64,000 bases of DNA from Halobacillus sp. Marseille-P3879 (GCF_900240285.1 NZ_OESS01000001.1:1240001-1304000), one strand, 5' to 3'; counted from the first letter of the stretch, positions 26,435-35,618 are shown. Notes: generated from the sequence alone by a model not told the origin. Translations and numbers: made by a program.

Positions 26435-27411
26435 ATTAATTCCTCCTTCATTTTAAGTGAAACAGAGCGTTTTAATAGTTGAATTGAATGTTCCTGTTTT
26501 AACCACATTCTTTGAGCGTCCTCCAAAGTAATTGGATTAAACGTTAATTGTTCTCCTGGTTTCATTTGGCAGAGAACAGGTAGATCAATGCTTGCTACTT
26601 GTCCAATTTTAGGGTAACCTCCAGTCGTTTGTCGATCAGCTAATAATATTATTGGCTTGCCGTTATTCGGCACCTGAATTGAACCAAATGCTACCGCTTC
26701 AGAAATTAACTCTTGAGATTCTTTAAGGGAGAGTGACTCTCCTTCCATACGGAATCCCATCCGATCCGATTGAGAAGAAACCTTAAATGGTGTGGAGAAT
26801 AATGCTTGCTGACTTTCTCTATTAAACCAATCATATTGAGGTCCTTTTATCAGCGAAATTTCCGGACGTGAGGAATAGTTAGGGATAATGTCATTTGCAA
26901 TACCCCAGTCCATTTCTGAATAATTTTGTTCTCCTGCTTCAAAGCTGAATGTCTTCCTTAGATTTATGGTATCGTCAGTTTTTAACGCTCTCCCTTTAAA
27001 ACCGCCGATATTAGCCCGCATGTATGTTGATCGACTTTCCATTATAATCGGGATGTCCATTCCCCCGGCAATAGCTATATAAGCTCTGCAGCCGGATTTA
27101 GGTTTTCCAAAAGAAAGCTTGGCCCCTTTTTTAACCAAGATTGGTTTCCACATGCCGATAGGCTTCTGATCAATTGCTGGAGATAAATTTCCTCCGCAAA
27201 CAGAAATGATCGTGTTTTCTTCAAATTCAATTACGGGTCCTAATAATGTAACTTCCACGACAGCCTCATTTTCCTTGTTCCCAACAAGAATATTTGCCAT
27301 TCGATGAGCAAATGTGTCCATACTGCCACTGGCGATTACCCCATACTTCTGATAGCCTGTTCTTCCTAAATCCTGGATTGTCGTTAACAGACCGTCTTTA
27401 ACTATCTTCAT
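26431..27411 (-). CDS. pxpC: 5-oxoprolinase subunit PxpC (KipA)
   Basis: A 326-residue protein of the biotin-dependent carboxyltransferase-like KipA family, subunit C of 5-oxoprolinase. Motifs include [20 protein letters not shown] near the N-terminus, [18 protein letters not shown] in the middle and [16 protein letters not shown] near residues 273-288. The start at 27411 is chosen because AAGGAG is ten bases upstream and the protein then begins like other KipA proteins; an ATG two codons earlier is too close to that site. The gene overlaps the end of pxpB by 14 bases. Confidence 0.93.
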   Translation of the reverse strand: MKIVKDGLLTTIQDLGRTGYQKYGVIASGSMDTFAHRMANILVGNKENEAVVEVTLLGPVIEFEENTIISVCGGNLSPAIDQKPIGMWKPILVKKGAKLSFGKPKSGCRAYIAIAGGMDIPIIMESRSTYMRANIGGFKGRALKTDDTINLRKTFSFEAGEQNYSEMDWGIANDIIPNYSSRPEISLIKGPQYDWFNRESQQALFSTPFKVSSQSDRMGFRMEGESLSLKESQELISEAVAFGSIQVPNNGKPIILLADRQTTGGYPKIGQVASIDLPVLCQMKPGEQLTFNPITLEDAQRMWLKQEHSIQLLKRSVSLKMKEELI

Positions 27412-28114
27412 CCTCATGAGGCTCCTTCCAGTTGTAGTATTCTGATTCACTGATTTCTTTAAAAATAATTTTATCGCCTGCCTGAAGTAAACTGGGGATA
27501 TCCGCTTCAGGGGTAAACAGGCGCTTAGGAGTCCGTCCGATAAGCTGCCACCCTCCAGGAGTTTCAATTGGATAGACACCCGTTTGTTTTCCGGCGATCC
27601 CAACTGTCCTTTCCGGGATTTCTAACCGTGGAGAGTCTCTCCGTGGTGCAGCAATTTTTTCAGACATTCCTCCAATAAAAGGAAAACCAGGCGCAAACCC
27701 TATCATGTAAACCGAGTAGTTACCTGACTTATGGAGACGGATGACCTCTTCAGGTGTAATGTTGTTATGTTCTGCCACAAATTCCAGGTCAGGTCCAAAA
27801 TCGCCTCCATAACAAACGGGGATTTCAACTGTTCTTGGATTACCTGCGCCTTCTGTTTTTACTGAAGTCATTAATTCGGCTATGTTCTCCTTCACTTGCT
27901 CATAAGGCAATTTTTTATTACCGGATAAAACCACGGGGTTATAAAAAATAGTTACTGTTGTAAACGCCGGGATATATTCAACCATCCAATCGGGCTGTTG
28001 ATCGTCCAGCAGTTGGGAGAGAAGCCGTACTTTGGTTTGGGCTTCTTCATTTATTTCATTACTTACTGTAATGACTATGGCTTGATCGCCTAATGGAGAT
28101 AAAGAGTAATTCAA
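27398..28114 (-). CDS. pxpB: 5-oxoprolinase subunit PxpB (KipI)
   Basis: A 238-residue KipI-family protein with a cyclophilin-like fold, subunit B of 5-oxoprolinase. It begins LSPLGDQAIVITVSNEI and has the signature YMIGFAPGFPFIGGM near residues 137-151, followed by PRRDSPRLEIPERTVGIAG. In B. subtilis KipI also inhibits the sporulation kinase KinA; the conserved proline loop for that contact is not testable here. It is the first gene of the four-gene minus-strand unit. Confidence 0.94.
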   Translation of the reverse strand: MNYSLSPLGDQAIVITVSNEINEEAQTKVRLLSQLLDDQQPDWMVEYIPAFTTVTIFYNPVVLSGNKKLPYEQVKENIAELMTSVKTEGAGNPRTVEIPVCYGGDFGPDLEFVAEHNNITPEEVIRLHKSGNYSVYMIGFAPGFPFIGGMSEKIAAPRRDSPRLEIPERTVGIAGKQTGVYPIETPGGWQLIGRTPKRLFTPEADIPSLLQAGDKIIFKEISESEYYNWKEPHEDEDS

Positions 28115-28361
28115 ACTGTCACCTCATATCTATAGAAAATTCAGAAATATACTTACTAAATTATAGAGGATTCGTTTAAAAGTGACAAATTCTTGATGTT
28201 TTTAAAAAGTTATTGAAAGACTGGAGACATTGAATTACTATCCTTGTTGAGAAAATTTATTTAGGAAACTTTGAAAATATTTAAATTTTATGTTAAAAAT
28301 TAATGATGTGTTTTAAAATTAGGTGAAAATATAAGGAAGTGTAGATAAAGGAGATGTTCTT

Positions 28362-29297
28362 ATGGCTACACGCAGGATGAAACACCGAAAGAAAAAAAGA
28401 AAAACGTGGTTTCTCATTACGTTGTCAACACTATTGTTGTTAGCCGGTGGGGGAGCTGCCTATTTATATTCAGTTTATAATAATGTGAAAACTACAGTAG
28501 ATGACGATATACACGAGGAAGTCAGCGGAATAGATAATGAAGCTACAAAAGAAAAAGTAGAGGATGAAGACCCTATTAATGTCCTGTTATTAGGTGTGGA
28601 TGAACGGGAGAATGATACGGGGAGAGCGGATACGATGATTGTAATGTCACTTGACCCGGCTAATGATCGTATGCAGATGATTAGTATTCCTCGTGACACG
28701 CGGACTGAAATTTCAGGCGAAAATGTTACTGATAAGATCAACCACTCGTATGCTTATGGTGGAAGTGAGATGTCCGTTAATACCGTTGAGGACTTTTTAG
28801 ATATTGATTTAGATTATTACGTACGTATGAATATGGACGGTTTATCACAGATGGTTGATGCAGTTGGAGGAATTGAGGTAACGAATGATCAGGCTTTTTC
28901 TCAAGGGGGCTACGATTTTGAAGAAGGCGACATTGAGCTGGACGGAGATGAGGCATTAGCATATGTGCGGATGAGAAAAGACGATCCTGAAGGAGATGCG
29001 GGGAGAAATGACCGGCAACGCGAAGTAATTCAAGGTACTATTGATCAGGGTGCCAATGCTAATGTTGCTAATAATATCGATGATATGATGGATGTACTTG
29101 GTAACAATGCAGCAACAAATATGAAATTTGAAGATATGAGAAATCTTGCAACCAACTATCGAAGCGCCCGTCATGAAATGGAAACTTACCAGATGAAAGG
29201 CGAAGACACCTATATTAATGACATCTATTATTTAAATGTCCCTGATTCAGAAATTGCTAAAACAAGAGAAAAAATTAGTGAATATACTTCTGGTTAA
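28362..29297 (+). CDS. LytR-CpsA-Psr (LCP) family protein, copy 2
   Basis: A 311-residue LCP protein with a basic N-terminus, one transmembrane helix (about residues 15-37) and an LCP domain carrying LLLGVDEREND, RADTMIVMSLDP and SIPRDTR. It is very similar along its whole length to copy 1, including the rare C-terminal segment TNMKFEDMRNL. Probable role: glycopolymer transfer to peptidoglycan. AAAGGAG precedes the ATG. The gap upstream (28115-28361) contains only the divergent promoters of this gene and pxpB. Confidence 0.92.
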   Translation: MATRRMKHRKKKRKTWFLITLSTLLLLAGGGAAYLYSVYNNVKTTVDDDIHEEVSGIDNEATKEKVEDEDPINVLLLGVDERENDTGRADTMIVMSLDPANDRMQMISIPRDTRTEISGENVTDKINHSYAYGGSEMSVNTVEDFLDIDLDYYVRMNMDGLSQMVDAVGGIEVTNDQAFSQGGYDFEEGDIELDGDEALAYVRMRKDDPEGDAGRNDRQREVIQGTIDQGANANVANNIDDMMDVLGNNAATNMKFEDMRNLATNYRSARHEMETYQMKGEDTYINDIYYLNVPDSEIAKTREKISEYTSG

Positions 29298-29303
29298 GAA
29301 AAT

Positions 29304-29330
29304 AAGCCGTCTCTTTTGAGGCGGCTTTTC
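29304..29330 (+). terminator. Terminator of LCP copy 2
   Basis: Ten-base stem AAGCCGTCTC with GAGGCGGCTT (one G-U pair), TTTT loop, then TTTTCC. Confidence 0.8.
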
Positions 29331-29402
29331 CTATTACTCTATGCTGTCTTAAATTCTATGTTATATTGAGGGAAACAGATTAGTAAGGGAGTGTAGAAGT
29401 TA

Positions 29403-30266
29403 ATGGAGACTACAATAGGTTTTGTCGGCACCGGGGTAATGGGAAAAAGTATGGTAAATCGTTTATTAGAAGCAGGCTATCCGGTACATATTTATACGAG
29501 AACTCCGTCAAAGGCAGAGGAGTTATTGCAAAATGGAGCTGTGTGGCAGAATAGTGTTTCAGAATTAGCAGCTTCCGTAGATGTTATCATTACAATGGTC
29601 GGCTTCCCGAGTGATGTAGAGGCTATTTATTTCGGAGCAGAAGGTATTATTGAGAACGCACGCGAGGGCAGTATTTTAATAGATATGACCACTTCATCAC
29701 CAGCCCTGGCACAAAAAATCTCAGATAGAGCCAAGCGATATAACCAGTCTGCTATAGATGCGCCTGTATCTGGGGGCGATATAGGAGCCAGAAATGGAAC
29801 ATTGACAATTATGATTGGTGGAGATACAGAGGTTGTGGACCGAATGACTCCAGTCTTCAAAGTAATGGGACAAAACTATATTCGTCAAGGTTCTCAAGGT
29901 GCTGGTCAATTCACTAAGATGTGTAACCAAATTGCAATTGCATCGACAATGATAGGAGTAACCGAAGCACTTGTTTATGCAGAAAAAGCAGGACTTGACC
30001 CTGACAGTGTTCTCGAAAGTATAAGCGGCGGGGCTGCGGGCAGCTGGTCTCTTAGCAACCTCACTCCGAGAGTTATTAAACGAGATTTCTCGCCAGGCTT
30101 CTTTATTAAACATTTTATAAAAGATATGTCGATTGCAGTTGAATCCGCAGAGGAGATGGGCATCGATTTGCCCGGATTGAAGTTAGCGAAAAAAATGTAC
30201 GAGGATCTTGCCGGCAATGGTGAAGAAAATGCAGGCACCCAGGCCCTTTATAAATATTATAATTAA
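29403..30266 (+). CDS. NAD(P)-dependent beta-hydroxyacid dehydrogenase
   Basis: A 287-residue enzyme of the 3-hydroxyisobutyrate/6-phosphogluconate dehydrogenase superfamily. It shows the Rossmann motif GFVGTGVMGKSM near residues 6-17, the substrate loop DAPVSGGDIGARNGTL near 119-134 and the catalytic segment GAGQFTKMCNQ with its lysine near 170. Candidate substrates are 3-hydroxyisobutyrate, tartronate semialdehyde or succinic semialdehyde; the gene stands alone, so context does not decide. It starts with ATG at 29403; AAGGGAG lies upstream. Confidence 0.88.
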   Translation: METTIGFVGTGVMGKSMVNRLLEAGYPVHIYTRTPSKAEELLQNGAVWQNSVSELAASVDVIITMVGFPSDVEAIYFGAEGIIENAREGSILIDMTTSSPALAQKISDRAKRYNQSAIDAPVSGGDIGARNGTLTIMIGGDTEVVDRMTPVFKVMGQNYIRQGSQGAGQFTKMCNQIAIASTMIGVTEALVYAEKAGLDPDSVLESISGGAAGSWSLSNLTPRVIKRDFSPGFFIKHFIKDMSIAVESAEEMGIDLPGLKLAKKMYEDLAGNGEENAGTQALYKYYN

Positions 30267-30272
30267 TAAAAA

Positions 30273-30300
30273 GGGACAGCCGTTTTGTCCCGGATTTTTT
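30273..30300 (+). terminator. Terminator of dehydrogenase gene
   Basis: GGGACA with TGTCCC stem followed by GGATTTTTT. The rest of the gap to 30533 shows no gene. Confidence 0.7.
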
Positions 30301-30533
30301 GGTCGTTTCTTATTCTAATGTTGCTTCTGACTGCTGACATTACATTATACTTCGCATTTAGCAGGTGCCTGTGAAACCTCCTTGTTTTTAAAAAGGTTTT
30401 GGAAAGCAAGTTGTTTTCCTCAAACCCACTTATCCATTCATAGAGGATTTTCAGGGTGCAAAGCAACCAAAACTTTTTGAGTTACGAGGTACAAAGAAAG
30501 TTTTCATAGCCAATAAGGATTACTTTACAAGCT

Positions 30534-30562
30534 AAGCCGCTCTGTGAAAGAGCGGCTTTTTA
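30534..30562. terminator. Terminator of DUF1232 gene (bidirectional)
   Basis: Ten-base stem AAGCCGCTCT with AGAGCGGCTT directly downstream of the minus-strand DUF1232 gene; the T tract is stronger in the plus direction. Confidence 0.65.
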
Positions 30563-30964
30563 TTAATTTTGAGAACTGATCCATTCCCTGTAATCATCAA
30601 TATCAGAGCGGACTTGTTTGATTACCAGATTTAGAATGTATACATCGTCAATTAAACCAGCTACCGGGATAAAGTCCGGAATGGCGTCAAAAGGTATTAA
30701 TAAATATAATATTCCTCCAAGAATAGCTATGATCGATCCTTTAGGAGCTTTGCGGTAACTGCCTTTCCTCCAATCTTTAACCATATTAAACATTAACTGA
30801 AGCTCGTGCCACACTTCTGATAGAGGACCTTCGTTTTTAAATGACTTTTCCCGGGCCTGCTGAATGACATCGTTAGTCTTCTCAGGATTTTTAATTATAC
30901 GTTGAGCTCTATTTTTTAATCTTTCAAAAATACGAAGAGCTTTTCCTTCTTCCGACTTTTTCAT
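30563..30964 (-). CDS. DUF1232 family membrane protein (YkvA-like)
   Basis: A 133-residue protein with the DUF1232 signature YLLIPFDAIPDFIPVAGLIDD at about residues 92-112, a short hydrophobic hairpin, preceded by a basic amphipathic N-terminal half. Function unknown; relatives occur widely in Bacillales. It is single and divergent from the SEC-C protein gene, with a promoter region of under 100 bases between them. Confidence 0.82.
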   Translation of the reverse strand: MKKSEEGKALRIFERLKNRAQRIIKNPEKTNDVIQQAREKSFKNEGPLSEVWHELQLMFNMVKDWRKGSYRKAPKGSIIAILGGILYLLIPFDAIPDFIPVAGLIDDVYILNLVIKQVRSDIDDYREWISSQN

Positions 30965-31053
30965 GATGAGATCTCCCTTATAAACAGTGTTTTTTCTCTT
31001 TACCTTAAAATCGTTTATACTAAACTATAAGAAAAAGGAGAGGAGAGAAAATT

Positions 31054-32061
31054 ATGACAAAAGTAGGAAGGAATGATCCGTGCCCTTGTGGAAGTGGTAA
31101 AAAATATAAAAAGTGCCACGGTGAGTCTAATGTAATAGAATTCCCTACAAAGCTTGTCGAGGAGGAACTTGATCAGCATTTTTTAAAATTTCAGGATTAT
31201 ATGTTCGATCAGTACCCTCATCTCTTTCCTCGTTCGCAACCAACTACTGATGAGGAAGAAGTTGAGCAATTTATACGTCTGCTGTATAAGGGGTTATTTG
31301 AGGTCCAGAAGGGTGGAGCGACTATTTTTCAGCAGTATATGGACAAACATGGCCCGGCGATTCGCAGACCATCAGCTGAAGAAGCAATAAGATCGTGGGA
31401 TAAAGCAAAAGCAAGTATATTTAAATTGATGAAGTTTGATGGTCAATCCATTATTGAAGTTGAAGATTTGTTATTCGGCGGGGTTTATAAAGTGGATCGC
31501 GACCGTGTACCATTAGAAGTGGAAGATTTTGAAACGGCTCCGTACCTCACAGGTATTATGCTAAACTATGGACCGATATATAAGTTTGCTCCAATGGCAG
31601 TACCTGTTGAAGAAAAATCATATGAGTTAATAAAAAAGGAGCTTAATCATAATTTCAAGAATCAAAATGAATATGATTCCTTAAAAGATTATTTTCACCA
31701 AACCTTTCTCGAGCAGTTGCCTAAGTGGATCTATTTTGACGAGAATACCTCTGGGGAGGTAGTGGAGTATGAAGTAATCGAAATCCTTAACCAATATGCT
31801 GAGGAAGAATTAAAAGAAGAAAAGAGCTTCCAAAGAATAAAGGAAAAGTGGGTTGATTTTTGTGAAGAAGAGTCACCCATAATTCGTAAGCCTGCTGTGT
31901 TTGCTGCAAGTTTAGAATATTATCTGAAGGTCAATCTAAATCTCTCGGATAAAAATTCAGCCTCCAAAAAAGAAGTCGCTGATAAATATAATGTAAGCCC
32001 GACCAGCATATCTAAACGGCATGAAGAGTTAGAAAATTATTTTGAGTTGAGTAAAAGTTGA
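31054..32061 (+). CDS. SEC-C metal-binding domain protein
   Basis: A 335-residue protein that opens with a SEC-C zinc motif, [17 protein letters not shown] at residues 6-22 (C-x-C-x8-CH). The remainder is acidic and mostly helical without a recognised enzyme motif, and it ends with a helix-turn-helix-like segment ([22 protein letters not shown] near residues 308-329). SEC-C modules bind zinc in SecA and in many uncharacterised proteins. AAGGAGAGG precedes the ATG. The combination suggests a nucleic-acid or protein-binding role, but this is inference. Confidence 0.75.
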   Translation: MTKVGRNDPCPCGSGKKYKKCHGESNVIEFPTKLVEEELDQHFLKFQDYMFDQYPHLFPRSQPTTDEEEVEQFIRLLYKGLFEVQKGGATIFQQYMDKHGPAIRRPSAEEAIRSWDKAKASIFKLMKFDGQSIIEVEDLLFGGVYKVDRDRVPLEVEDFETAPYLTGIMLNYGPIYKFAPMAVPVEEKSYELIKKELNHNFKNQNEYDSLKDYFHQTFLEQLPKWIYFDENTSGEVVEYEVIEILNQYAEEELKEEKSFQRIKEKWVDFCEEESPIIRKPAVFAASLEYYLKVNLNLSDKNSASKKEVADKYNVSPTSISKRHEELENYFELSKS

Positions 32062-32068
32062 TAGTTGT

Positions 32069-32118
32069 CTTAACGAATAAAAGAGCCAGCATTCAGGCTG
32101 GCTCTTTTATTCGTTAAG
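32069..32118. terminator. Long bidirectional terminator
   Basis: A perfect 22-base stem with the six-base loop ATTCAG between the convergent SEC-C and dehydrogenase genes; the core arm is AAAAGAGCCAGC. Its right arm runs into the dehydrogenase stop codon. Confidence 0.92.
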
Positions 32119-33328
32119 ATTTGATTAAACCATGAGGGTCAAGAACAAACTTCTTAGCAGCTCCTTTATCAAATTCACGATAACCTTTTGGAGCTTCTTC
32201 TAAACCGATAACCGTTGCGTTCACAGCTTTTGCAATTTGGGCTTTGTCTTGAAGAATGGAGTGCATTAACCCTCTGTGGTACTGCATAACTGGTGTTTGA
32301 CCTGTAACAAAAGTCTGGGCTTTGGCCCATCCAAGTCCAAAGTCCAGCTTAAGGGCTCCGCGTCTGGCATCCTCGTCAGAAGCACCGGGATCTTCTGTAA
32401 CATATAATCCAGGTATGCCCAGTCCTCCGCCGGCTTTAGCAGCATCCATAATGGTATTAAGAACTTTCGCAGGTGCTTCTTCGTGGCTATGTCCATAAGC
32501 TTCAAAACCGACGCAATCAACAGCACAATCAACTTCTGGCTGCCCAATCACTTGTTCTATCTGCTCACTGATAGAATCGTGTTCACTAACGTTAATAGTC
32601 TCACACCCAAAGCTTCTAGCCTGCGCTAGCCTTTCTTCGATTAAATCTCCAACTATTACTACTGATGCGCCAAGCAGCTGAGCCGAATGAGCAGCGGCCA
32701 GTCCTACAGGTCCTGCCCCTGCAATATAAACCGTTGAGCCCATTTTAACTCCTGCTGTATAAGCTCCGTGGAACCCAGTAGGAAAAATATCGGAAAGCAT
32801 GGTTAAATCGAGCATTTTTTCCATAGCCTCATCTTTATCCGGGAATTTAAGAACCTGGAAATCAGCATAAGGTACCATCACATATTCAGCCTGACCACCG
32901 ACCCATCCACCCATGTCCACGTATCCGTATGCAGATCCTGGTCTGTCAGGATTTACATTTAGACAAATGTGGGTCTTTCCTTCAATGCAATTGACACAAC
33001 GGCCGCATGCAATATTAAAGGGAACAGAAACGAGGTCTCCTTCATGTACAAATTCAACGTCGCGTCCGGTCTCGATTACCTCACCTGTAATTTCATGGCC
33101 CAGTACCAAACCTTCAGGGGCGGTTGTTCTTCCTCGAACCATGTGCTGGTCACTACCACAGATATTAGTAGAGACTACTTTCAAAATTACACCATGATCA
33201 CATTTTCTTCCCACGTTTTTAGGATTGACGCCCGGACCGTCACGTAGTACCAACTCTGGAAAGTCAATCTCCTTAACCGTTACATCTCCGTTTCCTGTGT
33301 AAGCAACTGCGCGGTTATTTGTTGCCAT
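32114..33328 (-). CDS. Glutathione-independent formaldehyde dehydrogenase
   Basis: A 404-residue zinc-dependent medium-chain dehydrogenase matching the FdhA (Pseudomonas-type, tightly NAD-bound) class in length and order. The catalytic zinc ligands lie in NICGSDQHM near residue 53 and GHEITGEV near 73; the structural-zinc cysteines are in CGRCVNCIEGKTHIC near 104-118; GAGPVGLAAAH near 177-187 binds NAD. It should oxidise formaldehyde (or related aldehydes) without glutathione. The start at 33328 is preferred because GAGGAGG lies seven bases upstream; the longer reading frame adds an unsupported leader. Confidence 0.9.
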   Translation of the reverse strand: MATNNRAVAYTGNGDVTVKEIDFPELVLRDGPGVNPKNVGRKCDHGVILKVVSTNICGSDQHMVRGRTTAPEGLVLGHEITGEVIETGRDVEFVHEGDLVSVPFNIACGRCVNCIEGKTHICLNVNPDRPGSAYGYVDMGGWVGGQAEYVMVPYADFQVLKFPDKDEAMEKMLDLTMLSDIFPTGFHGAYTAGVKMGSTVYIAGAGPVGLAAAHSAQLLGASVVIVGDLIEERLAQARSFGCETINVSEHDSISEQIEQVIGQPEVDCAVDCVGFEAYGHSHEEAPAKVLNTIMDAAKAGGGLGIPGLYVTEDPGASDEDARRGALKLDFGLGWAKAQTFVTGQTPVMQYHRGLMHSILQDKAQIAKAVNATVIGLEEAPKGYREFDKGAAKKFVLDPHGLIKS

Positions 33329-33566
33329 CCATTTACCTCCTCGTAAAAAGCAATAACTCCTTCGGGCGGACTCGCTAATCACACATAGTAAATACAGCCA
33401 GAGTGAATGTTAGGTTAGAAGTTGGTCAATAAGAAGTGTTATCTAGTTGATATGTAATAGAGCGTAGTTATTTTAATTAGTAAGGTTATAAGCTGTATTA
33501 TATGAATACCCTTTCATAATTGTCTCAAACATGAGATTTTTAAAGGAAAGTTATTTTACAAATGAA

Positions 33567-33599
33567 AATTCCCTCAGTACTATGCCTGAGGGAATTAAC
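33567..33599 (-). terminator. Terminator of GlsB-like gene
   Basis: Eleven-base stem AATTCCCTCAG with CTGAGGGAATT directly after the minus-strand gene, followed by TTTTC in its direction. The remainder of the gap to 33328 shows no gene. Confidence 0.85.
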
Positions 33600-33848
33600 C
33601 TATTTTCGAGAACTGCGCATAATTAAACTAATGATAAACACAAATATAATTGCTCCAAGAAGTGCAGGTATAATAGCGATGCCAGCTAAAGTTGGACCTA
33701 AATTACCCAATAATTCTCCACCTATCCATGCCCCTACGATACCTGCGATAATATTACCAATTATTCCAAGAGGCATATCCCTTCCAATTAGAATTTGTGC
33801 TAACCAGCCAATTAATCCTCCTACGATCAAATATAATATAATTCCCAT
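33600..33848 (-). CDS. GlsB/YeaQ/YmgE family stress membrane protein
   Basis: An 82-residue protein with three hydrophobic helices rich in Gly, of the transglycosylase-associated/YeaQ family. The opening LIVGGLIGWLAQILIG and the central IIAGIVGAWIGG are characteristic. Members are induced by general stress in several bacteria; the biochemical role is unknown. AAGGAGG precedes the ATG, and a sigma-B-like promoter lies 28-53 bases upstream. Confidence 0.87.
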   Translation of the reverse strand: MGIILYLIVGGLIGWLAQILIGRDMPLGIIGNIIAGIVGAWIGGELLGNLGPTLAGIAIIPALLGAIIFVFIISLIMRSSRK

Positions 33849-33875
33849 TTTGGATTCCTCCTTTTTGTATGTTTA

Positions 33876-33901
33876 ATATCCATAATAGAGGAAGGTGAAA
33901 C
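33876..33901 (-). promoter_or_regulatory. Candidate sigma-B promoter
   Basis: Read on the minus strand, GTTTCA and GGATAT are separated by 14 bases, close to the sigma-B consensus GTTTAA-N12-14-GGGTAT, and lie just upstream of the GlsB-like stress gene. One mismatch in each box. Confidence 0.5.
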
Positions 33902-34052
33902 TTGATTCTAAGTAAGGAAAGGAGAACATGTTTAAGATTGGAATAATAATTTGTCTAATTGAATCGTCATTTGCGAATAGAATCTGTTATAATGTTCATT
34001 ATAGTAGGAAAATAGAGCGATCGTTCGGTTATCTCTCCAGGAGGTTAATTTG

Positions 34053-34214
34053 TTGAAGAAAAATAAAGAGTTAGAAGAGCAAATTGAAGAAGTCCGTCTG
34101 AGAATGTATCGTTCTTACCAAAACGATCCTCAAGACCCCATGGTTTTGGAAATTTCTCAAGAGCTTGATCAGCTGTTGAATCAATTGAATAATATTACTA
34201 ATGATACAAAATAA
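34053..34214 (+). CDS. Spo0E-like aspartyl-phosphate phosphatase
   Basis: A 53-residue protein starting at TTG. It has two short helices, EEQIEEVRLRMYRSY and VLEISQELDQLLNQL; the SQELD motif is the hallmark of Spo0E-family phosphatases, which dephosphorylate Spo0A~P and delay sporulation. AGGAGG at 34039-34044 is eight bases before the TTG at 34053; another TTG directly in front is too close. It is monocistronic with a strong terminator. Start codon TTG suggests low translation, common in this family. Confidence 0.85.
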   Translation: MKKNKELEEQIEEVRLRMYRSYQNDPQDPMVLEISQELDQLLNQLNNITNDTK

Positions 34215-34221
34215 ATTGGTG

Positions 34222-34258
34222 AAAAAAGAGTTTGTTCATATGAGCAAACTCTTTTTTT
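34222..34258. terminator. Terminator of Spo0E-like gene
   Basis: A 17-base hairpin arm (AAAAAAGAGTTTGTTCA) with its complement, one G-U pair, a two-base loop and a terminal T tract. Confidence 0.88.
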
Positions 34259-34274
34259 ATGATGCTTCAAGTCA

Positions 34275-34577
34275 CTAACAGGCGGTCAACTTGTGGAGAA
34301 TCCTCTGGTTTTCAGAAAGCTTTTTTCTTGCCTCCAGAATTGAAAGATCCTCGCTTTTTAGCGGAGGTGCCTCGCTCAGAGGAAGGGTTTTGTTTTCGTT
34401 CCCTTGAATTTGTTTAAGACAAAAAAGACTCTCATTCATCTGGCTCACCCTGGCTGGATCGAGGACAATCTTTTCAAGTTCCACCAGGCAGCCCTCATCA
34501 GCGCCTGTTCCTTCATTTTCTCTATTCCACTCATATGGAATTCCTAAGCTTTTGAGTCTGCAAGGCTGAGTTCTCAT
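34275..34577 (-). CDS. Orphan ORF, doubtful
   Basis: A possible 100-residue protein with plausible composition and an amphipathic C-terminus (SEDLSILEARKKLSENQ), but no ribosome binding site before the ATG and no recognised domain. A stop codon lies shortly upstream in frame. It could be a remnant of a longer gene or non-coding. Confidence 0.22.
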   Translation of the reverse strand: MRTQPCRLKSLGIPYEWNRENEGTGADEGCLVELEKIVLDPARVSQMNESLFCLKQIQGNENKTLPLSEAPPLKSEDLSILEARKKLSENQRILHKLTAC

Positions 34578-34624
34578 GCGGTAGATCCATTTCCCTTCAT
34601 TGGAAAGACTATTTAATCAAACCT

Positions 34625-34654
34625 CAGTTGGTCGAAACTTTTCTCGACCAACTG
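34625..34654 (-). terminator. Hairpin downstream of LCP copy 3
   Basis: Perfect 11-base stem CAGTTGGTCGA with its complement and an eight-base loop; there is no good T tract, so termination is likely but weak. Confidence 0.5.
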
Positions 34655-34685
34655 TACACCTGTCTATGTTAAGCGGGATTATTAC

Positions 34686-35618
34686 TTATGATCCGAAATT
34701 TTCGATCATATCATGAGTTTTCTCAATTTCTTCATTTGGCATTTCGATTAAGTACATTCCTGAACTTGTCTTGCTGCTTCCTGACATCTGATAGGTTACT
34801 GTCTCTTTTCGAGCTCCGCTGTAATTTGTTGCTAACTTTCTTAGTGCCTTAAAGTCCATATTGGTACTTACATTATCACCAAGTACGTCCATGACATCTC
34901 CAACTTTGCTGATCATGTTTAAACTTGCACCTTTGTCGATTACTCCCTGAATAACTTGACGCTGCCGTTCATTACGTCCTAAGTCCCCCTGTGGGTCTTC
35001 TTTTCTCATTCGAACGTAAGCCAGTGACTCTTTTCCAGTGAGCTGAAGCTGCCCTTGGGGGAATTGATAGCCGTCATATTGAAAAGCACGATTGTTATGT
35101 ACTGTGATCCCATCGACTGAGTTGACAAGTTGAGACAATCCTTCCATATTCACTCTAGTAAAGTAATCGATTTCGATATCAAGGAAACTTTCTACCGTAT
35201 CTACAGCCATATCACTGCCACCGTATGCGTAAGCGTGATTCATCCTTGTTACCCGGCCATCTCCGATAATTTCAGCTTCAGTATCTCTGGGGATGCTAAC
35301 CATCTGCATTTTTTCATTATCAGGATCCAGGGTAAGGATAATCATTGTATCTGAACGACCTCGATCGTTTTCGCGCTCGTCTACTCCCAGCAGGAGGATG
35401 TTTAGTGGATCCTTATTATTTAATTTCTTTTTAGTCACAGCTGTATCAATCGATTCAATATCCGTATGAAGGTGATTATTTACAGTACTGCGTACATTAC
35501 TTATTAAGTAAATAGCGATTCCGCTTACAGTTAATAGGAGCACTCCGAAAATAACGATCAGGATTTTCCACCAGGAGAATTTTTTACTTTTTGATTTACT
35601 TCGACCTTTTCTACCCAT
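34686..35618 (-). CDS. LytR-CpsA-Psr (LCP) family protein, copy 3
   Basis: A 310-residue LCP protein with a strongly basic N-terminus, one transmembrane helix (about residues 18-40) and the domain motifs LLLGVDEREND, RSDTMIILTLDP and SIPRDTE. In place of the Arg after PRDT in copies 1 and 2 it has Glu, and its C-terminal third differs more, so it is the most diverged of the three. Role: probable attachment of wall glycopolymers. The ATG has a GAGGTGG-like site upstream. It is divergent from a small membrane protein gene. Confidence 0.92.
   Translation of the reverse strand: MGRKGRSKSKSKKFSWWKILIVIFGVLLLTVSGIAIYLISNVRSTVNNHLHTDIESIDTAVTKKKLNNKDPLNILLLGVDERENDRGRSDTMIILTLDPDNEKMQMVSIPRDTEAEIIGDGRVTRMNHAYAYGGSDMAVDTVESFLDIEIDYFTRVNMEGLSQLVNSVDGITVHNNRAFQYDGYQFPQGQLQLTGKESLAYVRMRKEDPQGDLGRNERQRQVIQGVIDKGASLNMISKVGDVMDVLGDNVSTNMDFKALRKLATNYSGARKETVTYQMSGSSKTSSGMYLIEMPNEEIEKTHDMIENFGS

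Noticed and set aside
30481-30492. GTTACGAGGTAC as a further copy of the GTACCrGGTAC palindrome
   Set aside because: Two mismatches in the left arm and no partner 28 bp away; probably chance.
32266-32547. Minus-strand alternative frame within the formaldehyde dehydrogenase gene
   Set aside because: Shadow of the real dehydrogenase in another frame.
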